From the NCBI GenBank assembly GCA_024232355.1, contig JAAEPW010000406.1, positions 1-64,000 of the forward strand: a stretch of 64,000 nucleotides of DNA, read 5' to 3'. The first letter of the stretch is position 1. Each line of letters starts with the position of its first letter. The notes beneath the pieces were generated by a model. That model saw only the letters and a list, made by a program, of their open reading frames with translations. It searched no databases and was not told the origin of the DNA. Of the stretch, positions 9,399 to 17,833 are shown one piece after another. The position numbers and the translations under genes are program-made. The DNA comes from Chloroflexota bacterium. GTDB taxonomy: Bacteria; Chloroflexota; Anaerolineae; B4-G1.

Positions 9399-9866
9399 AT
9401 GATGAATAGACAAACATTCCTTACCTCCAATGGGTATCAAAAACTTGAGGATGAATTATCTCATTTGCGTACAGTTCGACGTCAAGAGGTTGCCCGGCGC
9501 CTCCACGACGCACTGGCGGAGGGTGATATTCTGGAGAATGCAGAATTAGAGGCCGCGCGCAACGAACAGGCATTTGTGGAAGGACGTATTCTTGCGGTAA
9601 AGAATATGTTGGGCAATGCGGTCATTATTGAGGAAAAAGGCCCTCGTGAGACAGTGGGGTTAGGTAGTCGTGTTACAGTCTCAGAGGGAGACCTATCTCC
9701 AGAAACCTATCATGTTGTAGGGTCAGCAGAGGCGGATCCGATCAAAGGCTTTATTTCCAATGAATCACCTCTAGGACAAGCCTTGATGGGGCGCAAAGTG
9801 GGCGAGACTGCTACCGTTAATGCTCCTGCTGGTGTGCTGGTGTTTGAAATCGTAAACATCAAGTAA
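9399..9866 (+). CDS. greA: Transcription elongation factor GreA
   Basis: Binds the RNA polymerase secondary channel and stimulates cleavage of backtracked RNA. The N-terminal coiled coil carries the tip motif GDILENAELEAARNEQ (about residues 46-61), with the acidic Asp and Glu needed for cleavage. The C-terminal FKBP-like domain ends SPLGQALMGRKVGE. The length of 155 residues is usual. Two ATG codons lie side by side (9399 and 9402) and neither has a strong ribosome site. lysS follows 93 bases downstream, past a terminator-like hairpin. Confidence 0.97.
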   Translation: MMNRQTFLTSNGYQKLEDELSHLRTVRRQEVARRLHDALAEGDILENAELEAARNEQAFVEGRILAVKNMLGNAVIIEEKGPRETVGLGSRVTVSEGDLSPETYHVVGSAEADPIKGFISNESPLGQALMGRKVGETATVNAPAGVLVFEIVNIK

Positions 9867-9887
9867 GTAATTTTTAGGTACAAGTTG

Positions 9888-9928
9888 CCCGCGCCGAACC
9901 CTATGAGGTGATCGGCGTGGGTGTTTTT
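9888..9928 (+). terminator. Rho-independent terminator between greA and lysS
   Basis: CCCGCGCCGA (9888-9897) pairs with TCGGCGTGGG (9912-9921), followed by TGTTTTT. It ends about 30 bases before lysS, so it separates the genes or attenuates readthrough. Confidence 0.75.
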
Positions 9929-9959
9929 ATAAGAATGCTTAACGAGTATAGGAGGCAAT

Positions 9960-11468
9960 ATGGAACTGACAGAATTAGAGCAACAACGTGTGGAGAAACT
10001 GGAACGTTTGCGTGCCAATGGAATTGAGCCGTATCCAAGGCGTGTCAAGCGCACACATACCATAGCTAAGGCACTCGTCGCTTTGGAGACAGCCGAGGGC
10101 ACGGGTGAACAAGCCCCGCAGGTCGCGATCTCCGGACGATTGCAGAGTATGCGTGTGATGGGAAAAGTTATCTTTGCTCACATTGAAGATGGAAGCAACT
10201 CCATTCAACTGTTCTTACGTATCCAAAACGTGGGCGAAGAAACCTATGAAATGTTCAAAAAAGACTTTGACCTTGGCGATTTCGTTGGTGTCGAGGGTAC
10301 GTTAATGCGCACCCGTAGTGGCGAACGCAGTGTCTTGGTAGAACAGGTGCGTATGCTATCCAAGGCGATCAGTCCGCTTCCCGTAATCAAGGAAAAAGAA
10401 GTGGATGGCGAATTGGTGCGCTATACGGTCTTTTCTGATGTTGAAGAGCGCTACCGCCAGCGATATGCGGATTTGGCCTGTAACGCTGATGTGCGTGAGA
10501 GGTTTCGTGTGCGAGCGCGCACACTTCAAGCTCTACGTCGCTTTTTCGACGATCGTGATTTCTTGGAGGTCGAGACGCCTATTCTTCAGTCAGTCTATGG
10601 GGGGGCAGCCGCCCGTCCCTTTGTTACCCATCACCATCAGTTGCGTCAGGACTTGTATCTTCGTATTTCTTTCGAACTCTACTTGAAACGGCTCCTAGTA
10701 GGAATGTATGACAGAGTCTATGAAATCGGTCATGACTTTCGTAATGAGGGGGTTTCTCACAAGCACAACCCAGAATTCACTCAAATAGAGTTCTATGCTG
10801 CTTACTGGGATTATTATGATGTGATGGCGTTTTGTGAGCAGATGACGGCTCAAGTCGCTCGAGATGTCCTTGATAGCCCGATAATCCATTATGAGGGGCA
10901 CGAAATCAATCTTGATCCCCCATGGAGGCGGGTCACGTTGCGTGATGCTGCCATTGAGGTGACGGGCATTGATTATTACCAGTATCCCACCGCAAACGAG
11001 TTGGCCTCCGCGATGCGAGCGAAAGGATTTGTAGTCAAGCCGGGGGCAACTTGGGGCTATTTGATTGACAAAGGGCTTTTGGGTGCAGTTGAGCCAACGT
11101 TGATTCAGCCAACATTTGTGATGGACTATCCTCGTGATATTTCACCATTGGCCAAAACTAAACTAGATGATCCAATGCACGTTGAACGCTTTGAGTTTTT
11201 TATCGGTGGGCTAGAGATGGGTAACGCTTTCACCGAATTGAACGATCCTTTTGATCAAGAGGAAAGATTCCTGGAAATGGGTCGGTTGTATGCATCTGAT
11301 GATGAAGAGAGCCATCCAATGGACGAGGATTATTTGCGAGCCATGAAATACGGTATGCCGCCCAATGGAGGATTTGGGATGGGAGTGGATCGGCTAGTGA
11401 TGCTTTTTACGGGTCAACCGACGATTCGCGAGGTTATTCTCTTTCCGCATTTGCGAGCCAAGGAGTAA
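9960..11468 (+). CDS. lysS: Lysine-tRNA ligase, class II
   Basis: Charges tRNA-Lys in the cytoplasm. An N-terminal OB-fold anticodon-binding domain (about residues 55-160) is followed by the class II catalytic core. Motif 2 reads FRNEGVSHKHNPEFTQIEFY (about 260-280) and motif 3 GGFGMGVDRLVMLFTG (about 475-490). The family end, REVILFPHLRAKE, is intact. The 502-residue length is normal. The GGAGG site 5-6 bases before the ATG decides the start. Confidence 0.97.
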   Translation: MELTELEQQRVEKLERLRANGIEPYPRRVKRTHTIAKALVALETAEGTGEQAPQVAISGRLQSMRVMGKVIFAHIEDGSNSIQLFLRIQNVGEETYEMFKKDFDLGDFVGVEGTLMRTRSGERSVLVEQVRMLSKAISPLPVIKEKEVDGELVRYTVFSDVEERYRQRYADLACNADVRERFRVRARTLQALRRFFDDRDFLEVETPILQSVYGGAAARPFVTHHHQLRQDLYLRISFELYLKRLLVGMYDRVYEIGHDFRNEGVSHKHNPEFTQIEFYAAYWDYYDVMAFCEQMTAQVARDVLDSPIIHYEGHEINLDPPWRRVTLRDAAIEVTGIDYYQYPTANELASAMRAKGFVVKPGATWGYLIDKGLLGAVEPTLIQPTFVMDYPRDISPLAKTKLDDPMHVERFEFFIGGLEMGNAFTELNDPFDQEERFLEMGRLYASDDEESHPMDEDYLRAMKYGMPPNGGFGMGVDRLVMLFTGQPTIREVILFPHLRAKE

Positions 11469-11533
11469 TAAAGACAATTGGGCAGGTAGCGAAAAGTCGT
11501 TTTGATGGAAGTGAAGAACAGTCGAGAAAATCA

Positions 11534-11562
11534 TTGACGACAAAATGAATATCGTGTATAAT
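11534..11562 (+). promoter_or_regulatory. Predicted sigma70 promoter of the secreted repeat protein gene
   Basis: TTGACG (11534-11539), 17-base spacer, TATAAT (11557-11562), about 120 bases before the start codon. Confidence 0.7.
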
Positions 11563-11689
11563 AATAGCGAGGTTGAGAGGTGTGTTGAAATATTTACACA
11601 CTACCCCTATCAAAGGCCATTTGGTTACAACTAAAGGCCAAAGTTGTTGAGATCACCAATTATTTAGAGCAATAATATTGAGGTATGGG

Positions 11690-12700
11690 ATGATGCGGAG
11701 CAAGAGATTTCTCCTGATCGTGGTAGTGTTAACTGCCACACTTTTCAGTGGTGCATCTGCTACATACGCACAACCGCCATCTAATGATTGCAGATATTTC
11801 GCTGAGACTGGTTATTACGTTTGTGACGCGTTTCTTGGATTTTTTGATGCACGGGGCGGGTTGGAAATTTACGGTAACCCAATCACAGAGGCATTTAATG
11901 ATCCTATACTTGGGTTGCGTGTGCAATTTTTCCAAAATGTGCGGATGGAGTTTCATCCGTATAATCCATTCCCTTATCAAGTGCAACTAGGATTGCTAGT
12001 TGACGAGTTGGGGTATCGATTTCCCCCGGCCCGCTCGGACAAAATTCCCACTTTTAACACGAACCTTCGTCATTACTTTCCAGAGACTAGGCACGTTGTT
12101 GAGTATTCATTCCTCGAGCATTTTCGTGAAAACGGTGGGATTGATACCTTTGGTTACCCCAGGTCCGAGTTTATGTACGAGGATGGCCGTATTGTGCAGT
12201 ACTTTCAGAGGGCGCGGATGGAGTGGCACCCTGAAATTACCTCTGGTTCGCAAATGCGCTTGACTTCACTTGGGGAGATTTACGTTGAGCGTTTTGGTAT
12301 TCCAGATGTCTCTGATGAACCTGTTCCTCCGCAAATAGGCGTCCCTACGCCAGTTCCACCACCACCCACGGCTACCCCGCCATCTACTGTCACAAAGCTG
12401 AATGTCAGTGCTTCGGTACGGTATGTCATCACTGGGCGAGAGGGTGGGCAAACGGTCTTTGTTTACGTGACTGACCAACTACAACAATCTGTACCAGGCG
12501 CATCTGTCAGGATGGTTGTCCAATACCCATCGGGTGACCAATTTTACGAGTTCGAAGAACTGACCAACGATAGTGGTTTCACAGGATTCTATTTTGATAT
12601 CCTTCCGGCATCTCCGGGTCAGAAAGTAGTGATTGCCGTAGCAGTGACCTATAAATCTCTAACAGGGACAACACAGACTTTCTTTTTGCCGTGGTGGTAA
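11690..12700 (+). CDS. Secreted protein with two tandem repeat units and an Ig-like C-terminal domain
   Basis: Exact function unknown. A signal peptide (KRFLLIVVVL... ending near ATYA) is followed by two related units of about 80 residues, each with F(F/L)...GG(L/I)(E/D)(I/T)(Y/F)G(N/Y)P, then V(Q)FFQ/VQYFQ (N/R)(V/A)RME(F/W)HP. A proline/threonine linker (PTPVPPPPTATPPST) leads to a beta domain of about 100 residues that looks Ig-like. Such repeats occur in Chloroflexi surface proteins. The ATG at 11690 has GAGG 6 bases upstream; an in-frame TTG at 11678 is weaker. Its own promoter and a strong terminator bracket it, so it is monocistronic. Confidence 0.75.
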   Translation: MMRSKRFLLIVVVLTATLFSGASATYAQPPSNDCRYFAETGYYVCDAFLGFFDARGGLEIYGNPITEAFNDPILGLRVQFFQNVRMEFHPYNPFPYQVQLGLLVDELGYRFPPARSDKIPTFNTNLRHYFPETRHVVEYSFLEHFRENGGIDTFGYPRSEFMYEDGRIVQYFQRARMEWHPEITSGSQMRLTSLGEIYVERFGIPDVSDEPVPPQIGVPTPVPPPPTATPPSTVTKLNVSASVRYVITGREGGQTVFVYVTDQLQQSVPGASVRMVVQYPSGDQFYEFEELTNDSGFTGFYFDILPASPGQKVVIAVAVTYKSLTGTTQTFFLPWW

Positions 12701-12731
12701 AACAATAGAGTTGATAGACCCAAATCAAAAA

Positions 12732-12757
12732 AGCCCGCTTGATGCGGGCTTTTTTTT
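12732..12757. terminator. Strong rho-independent terminator
   Basis: AGCCCGC (12732-12738) pairs with GCGGGCT (12744-12750) around a 5-base loop, with seven T downstream and an A run upstream, so it can act in both directions. Confidence 0.9.
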
Positions 12758-12981
12758 ATCAAGCTGTTGGGACTTTTGGCATGGTTCAGAGCCCTGGAAA
12801 GTTAGACTGACACTTTTGGTGCCAACCCCAGCAGAATGAGCGGATCATCAAGCACGTCGAGTCCCACTAACTCGGCAGGATTATGATTAGCACATTTCCA
12901 CGCTCAAACGAACGGGGGCATGGTTCATAAAGCAGCAAAAGCACCTTTACAATTGAATTATTGAGATGTCAAATCCGTCAA

Positions 12982-13240
12982 ATGACGGAAATGACCTTCG
13001 CTGAAGATAAAGAGACCATCTACTTTCATGATGGAACTGAACGACCAATTCCGCGTCCCTGTAATCCTGAACAGCAGCGATTCTATTACAGTAGTAAAAA
13101 AAACGACACGGGATCAAAAATACTGTATTGATTGATGTGATATGCAAGATACGTTTTCTTAGCGAGACAGTTGAAGGTAAAAGGAACGACAAAAGACTGG
13201 CTGATGAAACAGATTACACCTTGCCTGATATCAGTGCTCA
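12982..13240 (+). pseudogene. Remnant of a DDE transposase (DDE_Tnp_4-like)
   Basis: The first frame reads ETIYFHDGTERPIPRP, then CNPEQQRFYYSSKKND, and hits a stop; one frameshift near 13110-13128 restores FLSETVEGKRNDKRLADE and TDYTLP. These are hallmarks of the IS5-like DDE_Tnp_4 group. Both ends are missing and I found no terminal repeats. The rest of the gene-free stretch 12758-13460 shows nothing I can assign. Confidence 0.75.
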
Positions 13241-13460
13241 GGTGGCCATGTTTTATGTTGTCAAAAATAAACAACTGCATGCTGGAATTAACGTGAAGAC
13301 TTTGCTTTGCTACAGATTTCTTCTTAACCGTAGGTTTACCAAAGCCACGAATATCTCTGGCCTTTGTCACAGAATAGGGTATCATCCTTCTTCTCATCAA
13401 TCACAAACGTGACAAAGTGCAAAGAATTCATCTACGTGCAGGAGACACACCAAAACAGTC

Positions 13461-14249
13461 TCAGGGCTGCGGTGGAGGGCCAGAGTCGGGTGGAATCGTC
13501 TCGCCGTCGGGCAGACCGCGCAAGTAACCGCACGAAACGAACCTCACATTTGTCCACTTGTGCCCCTCGGCATCAAAGGTCTCAATGTCGCGAATCCAGC
13601 GTTTTTCACCATCTTCCAGGCGATAGATGTGCGGGCTAGCGTTGCACTTGAGCAATACGTGTATCGGCGATCCGATCTCGAACCGGTCCAGATAACCATC
13701 CTCCACGATGTGTACATCCCCCCAGGTGAAATGAAAATGCTCAAAGGTATCCATACTGCTGATCCAGCGAAATTGCTCATCCTCGTAGACATAGATCTTT
13801 TCGTCGTTCTTCTCCTTGACCACCAGGCCATCCAGGACCACGAGAGCTGCGCTATCGGGCAGTGCGGTAGCCAGAGTCGTACCATGGCGGTTGAAGGGGA
13901 TGTTGATTAGCACTATGGCGATGAGCAAGCCTAGCGCCAACCGCCCCATCAGGCGGGCAGCGTGTGAAGGGCCCGGGGAGAAAGGGGGTAACTCGGGTTC
14001 CATCGCTGGCTCTGGGTCTAAAGGATGCCTCTTTGACACACCCCCCTGTGATTCCAAGGATATTTCTTCTTGTGCGGTAGGTGAGCTTGTGAAAGACTGA
14101 AGAACACGTGATTCCACGGGCTTGGGAGGCAAGGCATCCGGCGGTTCAGTCAAGGGCACAGACTTTTCTCGCCCCCGTAGGCGCTCTTCGATCTCTTCTA
14201 CTAGTAAATCGAGTATTTGATTCACACGGGATGACTTTTGATCATTCAT
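13461..14249 (-). CDS. Single-pass membrane protein with a C-terminal extracytoplasmic repeat domain
   Basis: Function unknown. About 110 polar, proline-rich cytoplasmic residues precede one membrane helix (LMGRLALGLLIAIVLINIPF). The outer part has two similar units, YEDEQFRWISSMDTFEHF and YRLEDGEKRWIRDIETFDAE, each followed by a V...V.DGYL or VRFVSCGYL segment. Units of this type (xGxKRWIxDxxTFxxxG) recur in secreted proteins of Chloroflexi and Actinobacteria. The ATG at 14249 is chosen because AAAAGGAGGG lies just upstream; the frame stays open a further 79 codons. It follows the membrane protein gene by 13 bases as the last gene of the PadR operon. Confidence 0.7.
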   Translation of the reverse strand: MNDQKSSRVNQILDLLVEEIEERLRGREKSVPLTEPPDALPPKPVESRVLQSFTSSPTAQEEISLESQGGVSKRHPLDPEPAMEPELPPFSPGPSHAARLMGRLALGLLIAIVLINIPFNRHGTTLATALPDSAALVVLDGLVVKEKNDEKIYVYEDEQFRWISSMDTFEHFHFTWGDVHIVEDGYLDRFEIGSPIHVLLKCNASPHIYRLEDGEKRWIRDIETFDAEGHKWTNVRFVSCGYLRGLPDGETIPPDSGPPPQP

Positions 14250-14262
14250 AGTCGCCCTCCTT

Positions 14263-14952
14263 TTACCTGGCCGTGACAAAGCCCAAAATCTCGCCAATGC
14301 TGGCAAAGATGTTGGCATAAAAGTTACCGCCCAACTGGCGGAACAACTCAAAATCCATACTCGGCGAGCCAATGAACGGACGTAACGTCCAGGCCATCTG
14401 ACTCCCGACAAAGGCGTAGACAAAAATCCACAATCGCACCACCGTCTGCCGGGCACCAATACCTTCCCTACCACCAGCCGACACAACCCGCATCCCTTGG
14501 CTTAGAAAGATCACTCCCACGATACCAGCGATCGCAAAGATACCTACGTTCAAAAGCTTGAAAAATTGGTAACTGCTCGTCGTGAGCAAAAAGAAGAGCA
14601 GAATGGGCGCAAAGCTAAGCAGCAACACTGACGTCACTGTAATCGCTGTCAAAATAAGGCAAAAATTCTGCGTCAAACTCTGGTTGGAACCAAAGATGAG
14701 ATTGAAGAAATATAACGTCGGCGAACAAACGAGCAGTGTCGCCAGAAAGAGCCCCGGCAACTTGAGAGCGGAACTCGTTGTCTGCCACAGACTATGAGTC
14801 GCACCCATCACTGAACCATACAAAGCGAAAAAGGTCACACTAGAAATGACCATCGCCCATATCTTTTGACTCAACTCCACACCATCACGAATCTCGACAA
14901 AGAATTGACGCCGGTTACGCAATATCGTTTCAACAATAGCCAAGTTATTCAT
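14263..14952 (-). CDS. Polytopic membrane protein, paralogue of the protein at 54.2-54.9 kb
   Basis: A family I would describe as Yip1-like, with no proven function. Both paralogues begin with R(Q)F(F/I)(V/R)EIRDGV, then (L/H)(S/P)(Q/E)KIWA, and share a pattern of five or six membrane helices with an S(F)AP(I) motif in the fourth (LLSFAPILLFFLL here, FFSFAPIMVAFNL there). Here 229 residues. GGAGGTGTATTGA precedes the ATG, and the start overlaps the upstream gene by 8 bases, so translation is probably coupled. It lies in the PadR/HAAS operon; the paralogue lies in the ABC/PspA operon. Confidence 0.75.
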   Translation of the reverse strand: MNNLAIVETILRNRRQFFVEIRDGVELSQKIWAMVISSVTFFALYGSVMGATHSLWQTTSSALKLPGLFLATLLVCSPTLYFFNLIFGSNQSLTQNFCLILTAITVTSVLLLSFAPILLFFLLTTSSYQFFKLLNVGIFAIAGIVGVIFLSQGMRVVSAGGREGIGARQTVVRLWIFVYAFVGSQMAWTLRPFIGSPSMDFELFRQLGGNFYANIFASIGEILGFVTAR

Positions 14953-15865
14953 TCAATACACCTCCTGGATGTTGGATTTTGAATGACCGTCGCCATCGGG
15001 TGACAGCGATTGACAGAACGGCGACCACAACAAAGACTAGCAATTGCAAACCTACAGTGAACGCAAAAAAGTTTGACGCTGTGCTAATGTACGGATACCC
15101 AGGCGGCGTAGAAAAAATGTGGTGCACCAAGGGCATCAATAAATAGCTCTGACACAAACCGGCTACAAACAACGTACCCGCACTGGATAACGGTCTGCGT
15201 CGCCAGGCACGTAAGCCTGTCATAATACCTAACCAGACTGCTCCCATCACGGTACCGCCGATTGCTATCAACCAAGCCACCCAGACACTAATCAATCCTC
15301 TGGCTGGTAGTTCCACGGCACGCAACAGTGTCAATGTGGGCATCAAGCCCAACGCATCGAATGCAAGCCAGCAGAGATCGGTCGGACGTTGTGAGGCCCA
15401 CGAGCCGGGCATCAGAGCGAGGGCCAGGCCAATCAATGCTGCCGTCACGCACGCAATCGCGTTCGCGAAAGGCAAGGTTGGCCAGTTGAGCGTCATTGTG
15501 ATCCAAGGTATACCCACGATGAGCGGCAGCACGCAAAGCCCCCACACGCGCCACCAAACTGGCGAACAATAATTTCGATGACGCAAGGTCGCGATCTGAC
15601 CGAGCAACCAGTTGATGAGCGTGTATCCGATCATCACAGTACCAGAAGCAACCAACCCGGTCATCCAGTAACGACCACTCGTCATCGTATCAAAGGGAGT
15701 AGCGCCCAAATGCTCATATAGAAAAACTACATACCGATCCGCTACTCCAAACCAATAATAAAAGATACCAAGGATAAACAGAGCGATAGGTACAGCGTGC
15801 AGCAACGCTACCCCCCACCCTCTCCATTCAATAGAGCTATGCAATTCAAGTCTATCGTTTGTCAC
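14945..15865 (-). CDS. Polytopic membrane protein downstream of the HAAS protein
   Basis: Function unknown. About eight hydrophobic segments in 306 residues, with no recognised catalytic motif. The chosen GTG start (15865) overlaps the stop of the HAAS gene as GTGA, the same arrangement as between the PadR and HAAS genes. The frame extends 71 codons further upstream, but that part lies over the HAAS gene. An alternative is that the two were once one HAAS-permease protein now split; the tidy GTGA junction argues for two coupled genes. Confidence 0.6.
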   Translation of the reverse strand: MTNDRLELHSSIEWRGWGVALLHAVPIALFILGIFYYWFGVADRYVVFLYEHLGATPFDTMTSGRYWMTGLVASGTVMIGYTLINWLLGQIATLRHRNYCSPVWWRVWGLCVLPLIVGIPWITMTLNWPTLPFANAIACVTAALIGLALALMPGSWASQRPTDLCWLAFDALGLMPTLTLLRAVELPARGLISVWVAWLIAIGGTVMGAVWLGIMTGLRAWRRRPLSSAGTLFVAGLCQSYLLMPLVHHIFSTPPGYPYISTASNFFAFTVGLQLLVFVVVAVLSIAVTRWRRSFKIQHPGGVLNE

Positions 15866-16338
15866 CACCGCAATGCAGGCAAAGTAAAAAACATCACTGA
15901 CAAAACCCAGAAAAAAGTCCACGAGACCAGCGCATAACGCCAGCGTGGAAACCTGAACAGGGGCAACAACAACGCCGCCACCGATACAACCCAAAACGTC
16001 GGTCGTACCAATACCTCTTGCCATCCGACGGCAGTGCCATCGGGAGCAAAAACTAACCAACGCAGGACCAAGGCGCACACGACCGGTAACGCCGTCGCAG
16101 CGACACCGTCAGCCGTTCCCCAACCCAGGTGGGCGGCTTGAAGCTCCTGTCCCACTGCCTCTACACCAAAGTGGGCGGCAGCCTCGGCCAGTGCAGCATC
16201 CTCATCCAGTCCCCGTGCCTGCGCCGTCGCCACTGCGTCCTCCAAATGCCCACAGAGTTCTTCTAACAATTCATGTTCCTTCTCGGCATCCAGATCGAGT
16301 TGGACACGAATTTGCTCCAGCACGTGATCGATGCTCAC
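15862..16338 (-). CDS. HAAS-domain (permease prefix domain) membrane protein
   Basis: HAAS domains occur next to PadR regulators and ABC or sensor proteins. The N-terminal 80 residues form the helical HAAS signature, with HELLEELCGHLEDAVATA and a DEDAALAEAAAHFGV segment. Three membrane helices follow and the protein ends at 158 residues. The GTG start overlaps the padR stop by 4 bases (GTGA), which implies translational coupling. The probable role is a membrane partner whose expression is set by the PadR repressor. Confidence 0.75.
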   Translation of the reverse strand: MSIDHVLEQIRVQLDLDAEKEHELLEELCGHLEDAVATAQARGLDEDAALAEAAAHFGVEAVGQELQAAHLGWGTADGVAATALPVVCALVLRWLVFAPDGTAVGWQEVLVRPTFWVVSVAALLLPLFRFPRWRYALVSWTFFWVLSVMFFTLPALRW

Positions 16339-16679
16339 GCCGCCTCCAGGCCTAGCAATTGGTCCATCTGTTGACTAAAGGTCTGCCACCGCTGCATCTC
16401 GACCTCTAATTGACGGTGTCCATGATCGGTAATAGTGTATACCTTGCGCCGCCGGGTACCAGGTTCGCCTAACCACTGGCTCTCCAAAAGCCCGTCTTGT
16501 TCCATCCGGTGCAAACTGGGATAGATAAGCCCTTCTTTGAAGCGAAAATACCCCTGGCTGCGCGCTTCCAGTCGCCGGATGATTTCGTAACCATGTAGTG
16601 GCTCTTGTTCGTCCATCAATAATTTGAGAATCGCCACCGTGGTCGTTCCCTTGCGCATTTGATCAATGTCACCTGGCAT
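16335..16679 (-). CDS. PadR-family transcriptional regulator
   Basis: Winged-helix repressor, probably of its own operon (padR, HAAS, two membrane proteins, repeat protein). Typical PadR features: ILKLLMDEQEPLHGYEIIRR (helices 1-2), FKEGLIYPSLHRMEQDGLLE (recognition helix and wing start) and RRRKVYTITDHGHRQLE (wing). The 114-residue length suits the short PadR-s2 type. The ATG at 16679 has AGGGAG upstream; an in-frame start 16 codons earlier has no such support. The ligand is unknown. Confidence 0.93.
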   Translation of the reverse strand: MPGDIDQMRKGTTTVAILKLLMDEQEPLHGYEIIRRLEARSQGYFRFKEGLIYPSLHRMEQDGLLESQWLGEPGTRRRKVYTITDHGHRQLEVEMQRWQTFSQQMDQLLGLEAA

Positions 16680-16732
16680 ATTTTTCTCCCTGTATCCCCC
16701 ACATTGCGAGCAGCAGTGCTTGTCCACACCCG

Positions 16733-17731
16733 TTACTCGGAACTGTCCAGCGACCCCTCCGTTTCTGTCGATGGCGAGACATCTCTTAGCTCTATCACTG
16801 GTACTGTCTCCCCACTATTACTGATAATCCATTTACTATTTCCCGCAAGTTCCTGGGCAATGAGTACCTGGATGTATTGCTCGGCCAGCATCCCCCCGTC
16901 ATCTAGGGTACTCAGCATTGCCCGTACCGCCTCTTGCTGCGCTTGGGCAGTCAGAGCGATACGTTGAGCATCGGCCTCGGCCATCTTTATGATTTGATAC
17001 GCCTCCCCGTCAGCCAGTTTTTGAGCCGCGTAAAAGTCGGCATCGGCTAACGTACGGCGTTGGTCGGCTTCAGCCGTGGCTTGTTGCTGCTGTTGTACGG
17101 CTACCATCCGATCCTTGATCGCTGTGACTACTTCCTCCGGTGGTGATGCACTTTGGAGTTGCACCATAACGAACTCGACGCCGTACTGGGTCTCTCTTTC
17201 ACGCAATGCTTCCATTAGCTCGGCATTGATCTCTGCACGACTATGCATCACTACTGACATCTCTCTGGTATTGATCACATCTCGCAGTTTGCCTTTGACA
17301 AACTCAAAGACTATGCGATCCGGGTCATCTACCTCTAGGGCGTAACGCTTCGGGTCAGATACCCGATATGTATACAGCAACGAAACATCCATCGTTACAT
17401 CATCTGAAGTCATCGCTGCAAGTTGTTCGACGTTTCCTGGGCGCTCGTTGATCCTGATTCCAATGGTAGTATCCACCATTGGAATGCGAAAGTGCCAACC
17501 GGGTTCATCTATCTCGATAAATCGCCCCCCGCGCAAGTGCAGCCCTCGTTCATAGGGACGAATTTTGTAAATCGCAGCGCGAGCTATAGAGAGCAATACT
17601 CCCAGCACCACAATTACTACAAACAGCACTGCTGCTGGTCTGTAAAGCCGGTTCGAGAGGCTGCCAGAACAACCAGGAAGATTTGGTCCATTCGCCGCCT
17701 TGCCTGTAAGAGTCACGTTTTCTTGCGTCAT
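16733..17731 (-). CDS. SPFH/Band 7 (prohibitin-like) membrane protein
   Basis: Membrane-anchored scaffold of the SPFH superfamily, often linked to membrane domains or quality control. One helix (residues about 31-52, AAVLFVVIVVLGVLLSIARA) is followed by the Band 7 domain (about 55-215; YKIRPYERGLHLRGGRF and the REMSVVMHSRAEIN region). Next comes an Ala/Gln/Glu-rich coiled coil (about 215-285, QQQQQATAEADQRR) and a polar tail. Expression is from a strong predicted promoter with a palindrome at its start point. PadR follows 53 bases downstream on the same strand. Confidence 0.9.
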   Translation of the reverse strand: MTQENVTLTGKAANGPNLPGCSGSLSNRLYRPAAVLFVVIVVLGVLLSIARAAIYKIRPYERGLHLRGGRFIEIDEPGWHFRIPMVDTTIGIRINERPGNVEQLAAMTSDDVTMDVSLLYTYRVSDPKRYALEVDDPDRIVFEFVKGKLRDVINTREMSVVMHSRAEINAELMEALRERETQYGVEFVMVQLQSASPPEEVVTAIKDRMVAVQQQQQATAEADQRRTLADADFYAAQKLADGEAYQIIKMAEADAQRIALTAQAQQEAVRAMLSTLDDGGMLAEQYIQVLIAQELAGNSKWIISNSGETVPVIELRDVSPSTETEGSLDSSE

Positions 17732-17759
17732 TATTTCACCTCATCCAAAAGATTCATAC

Positions 17760-17776
17760 GCATAATTTTCTTATGC
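17760..17776. promoter_or_regulatory. Palindrome at the predicted Band 7 transcription start
   Basis: GCATAA, 5-base spacer, TTATGC. It lies directly after the -10 box, where a repressor would block initiation. The nearby PadR protein is a possible but unproven binder. Confidence 0.4.
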
Positions 17777-17778
17777 TT

Positions 17779-17806
17779 ATTATAGCACAAAGCCATAGCG
17801 CGTCAA
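17779..17806 (-). promoter_or_regulatory. Predicted sigma70 promoter of the Band 7 gene
   Basis: Minus strand: TTGACG (17806-17801), 16-base spacer, TATAAT (17784-17779). Confidence 0.75.
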
Positions 17807-17833
17807 GGGCTTGGAAAGAACTGGCGAACTTGT

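Noticed and set aside
13128..13412. Plus-strand frame of 94 codons as a gene
   Set aside because: Its first part is the shifted half of the transposase remnant; the rest shows no family and no start signal.
14945..16078. Longer version of the membrane protein with 71 extra N-terminal residues
   Set aside because: The extra part covers the HAAS gene; the GTGA overlap at 15865 gives a better start.
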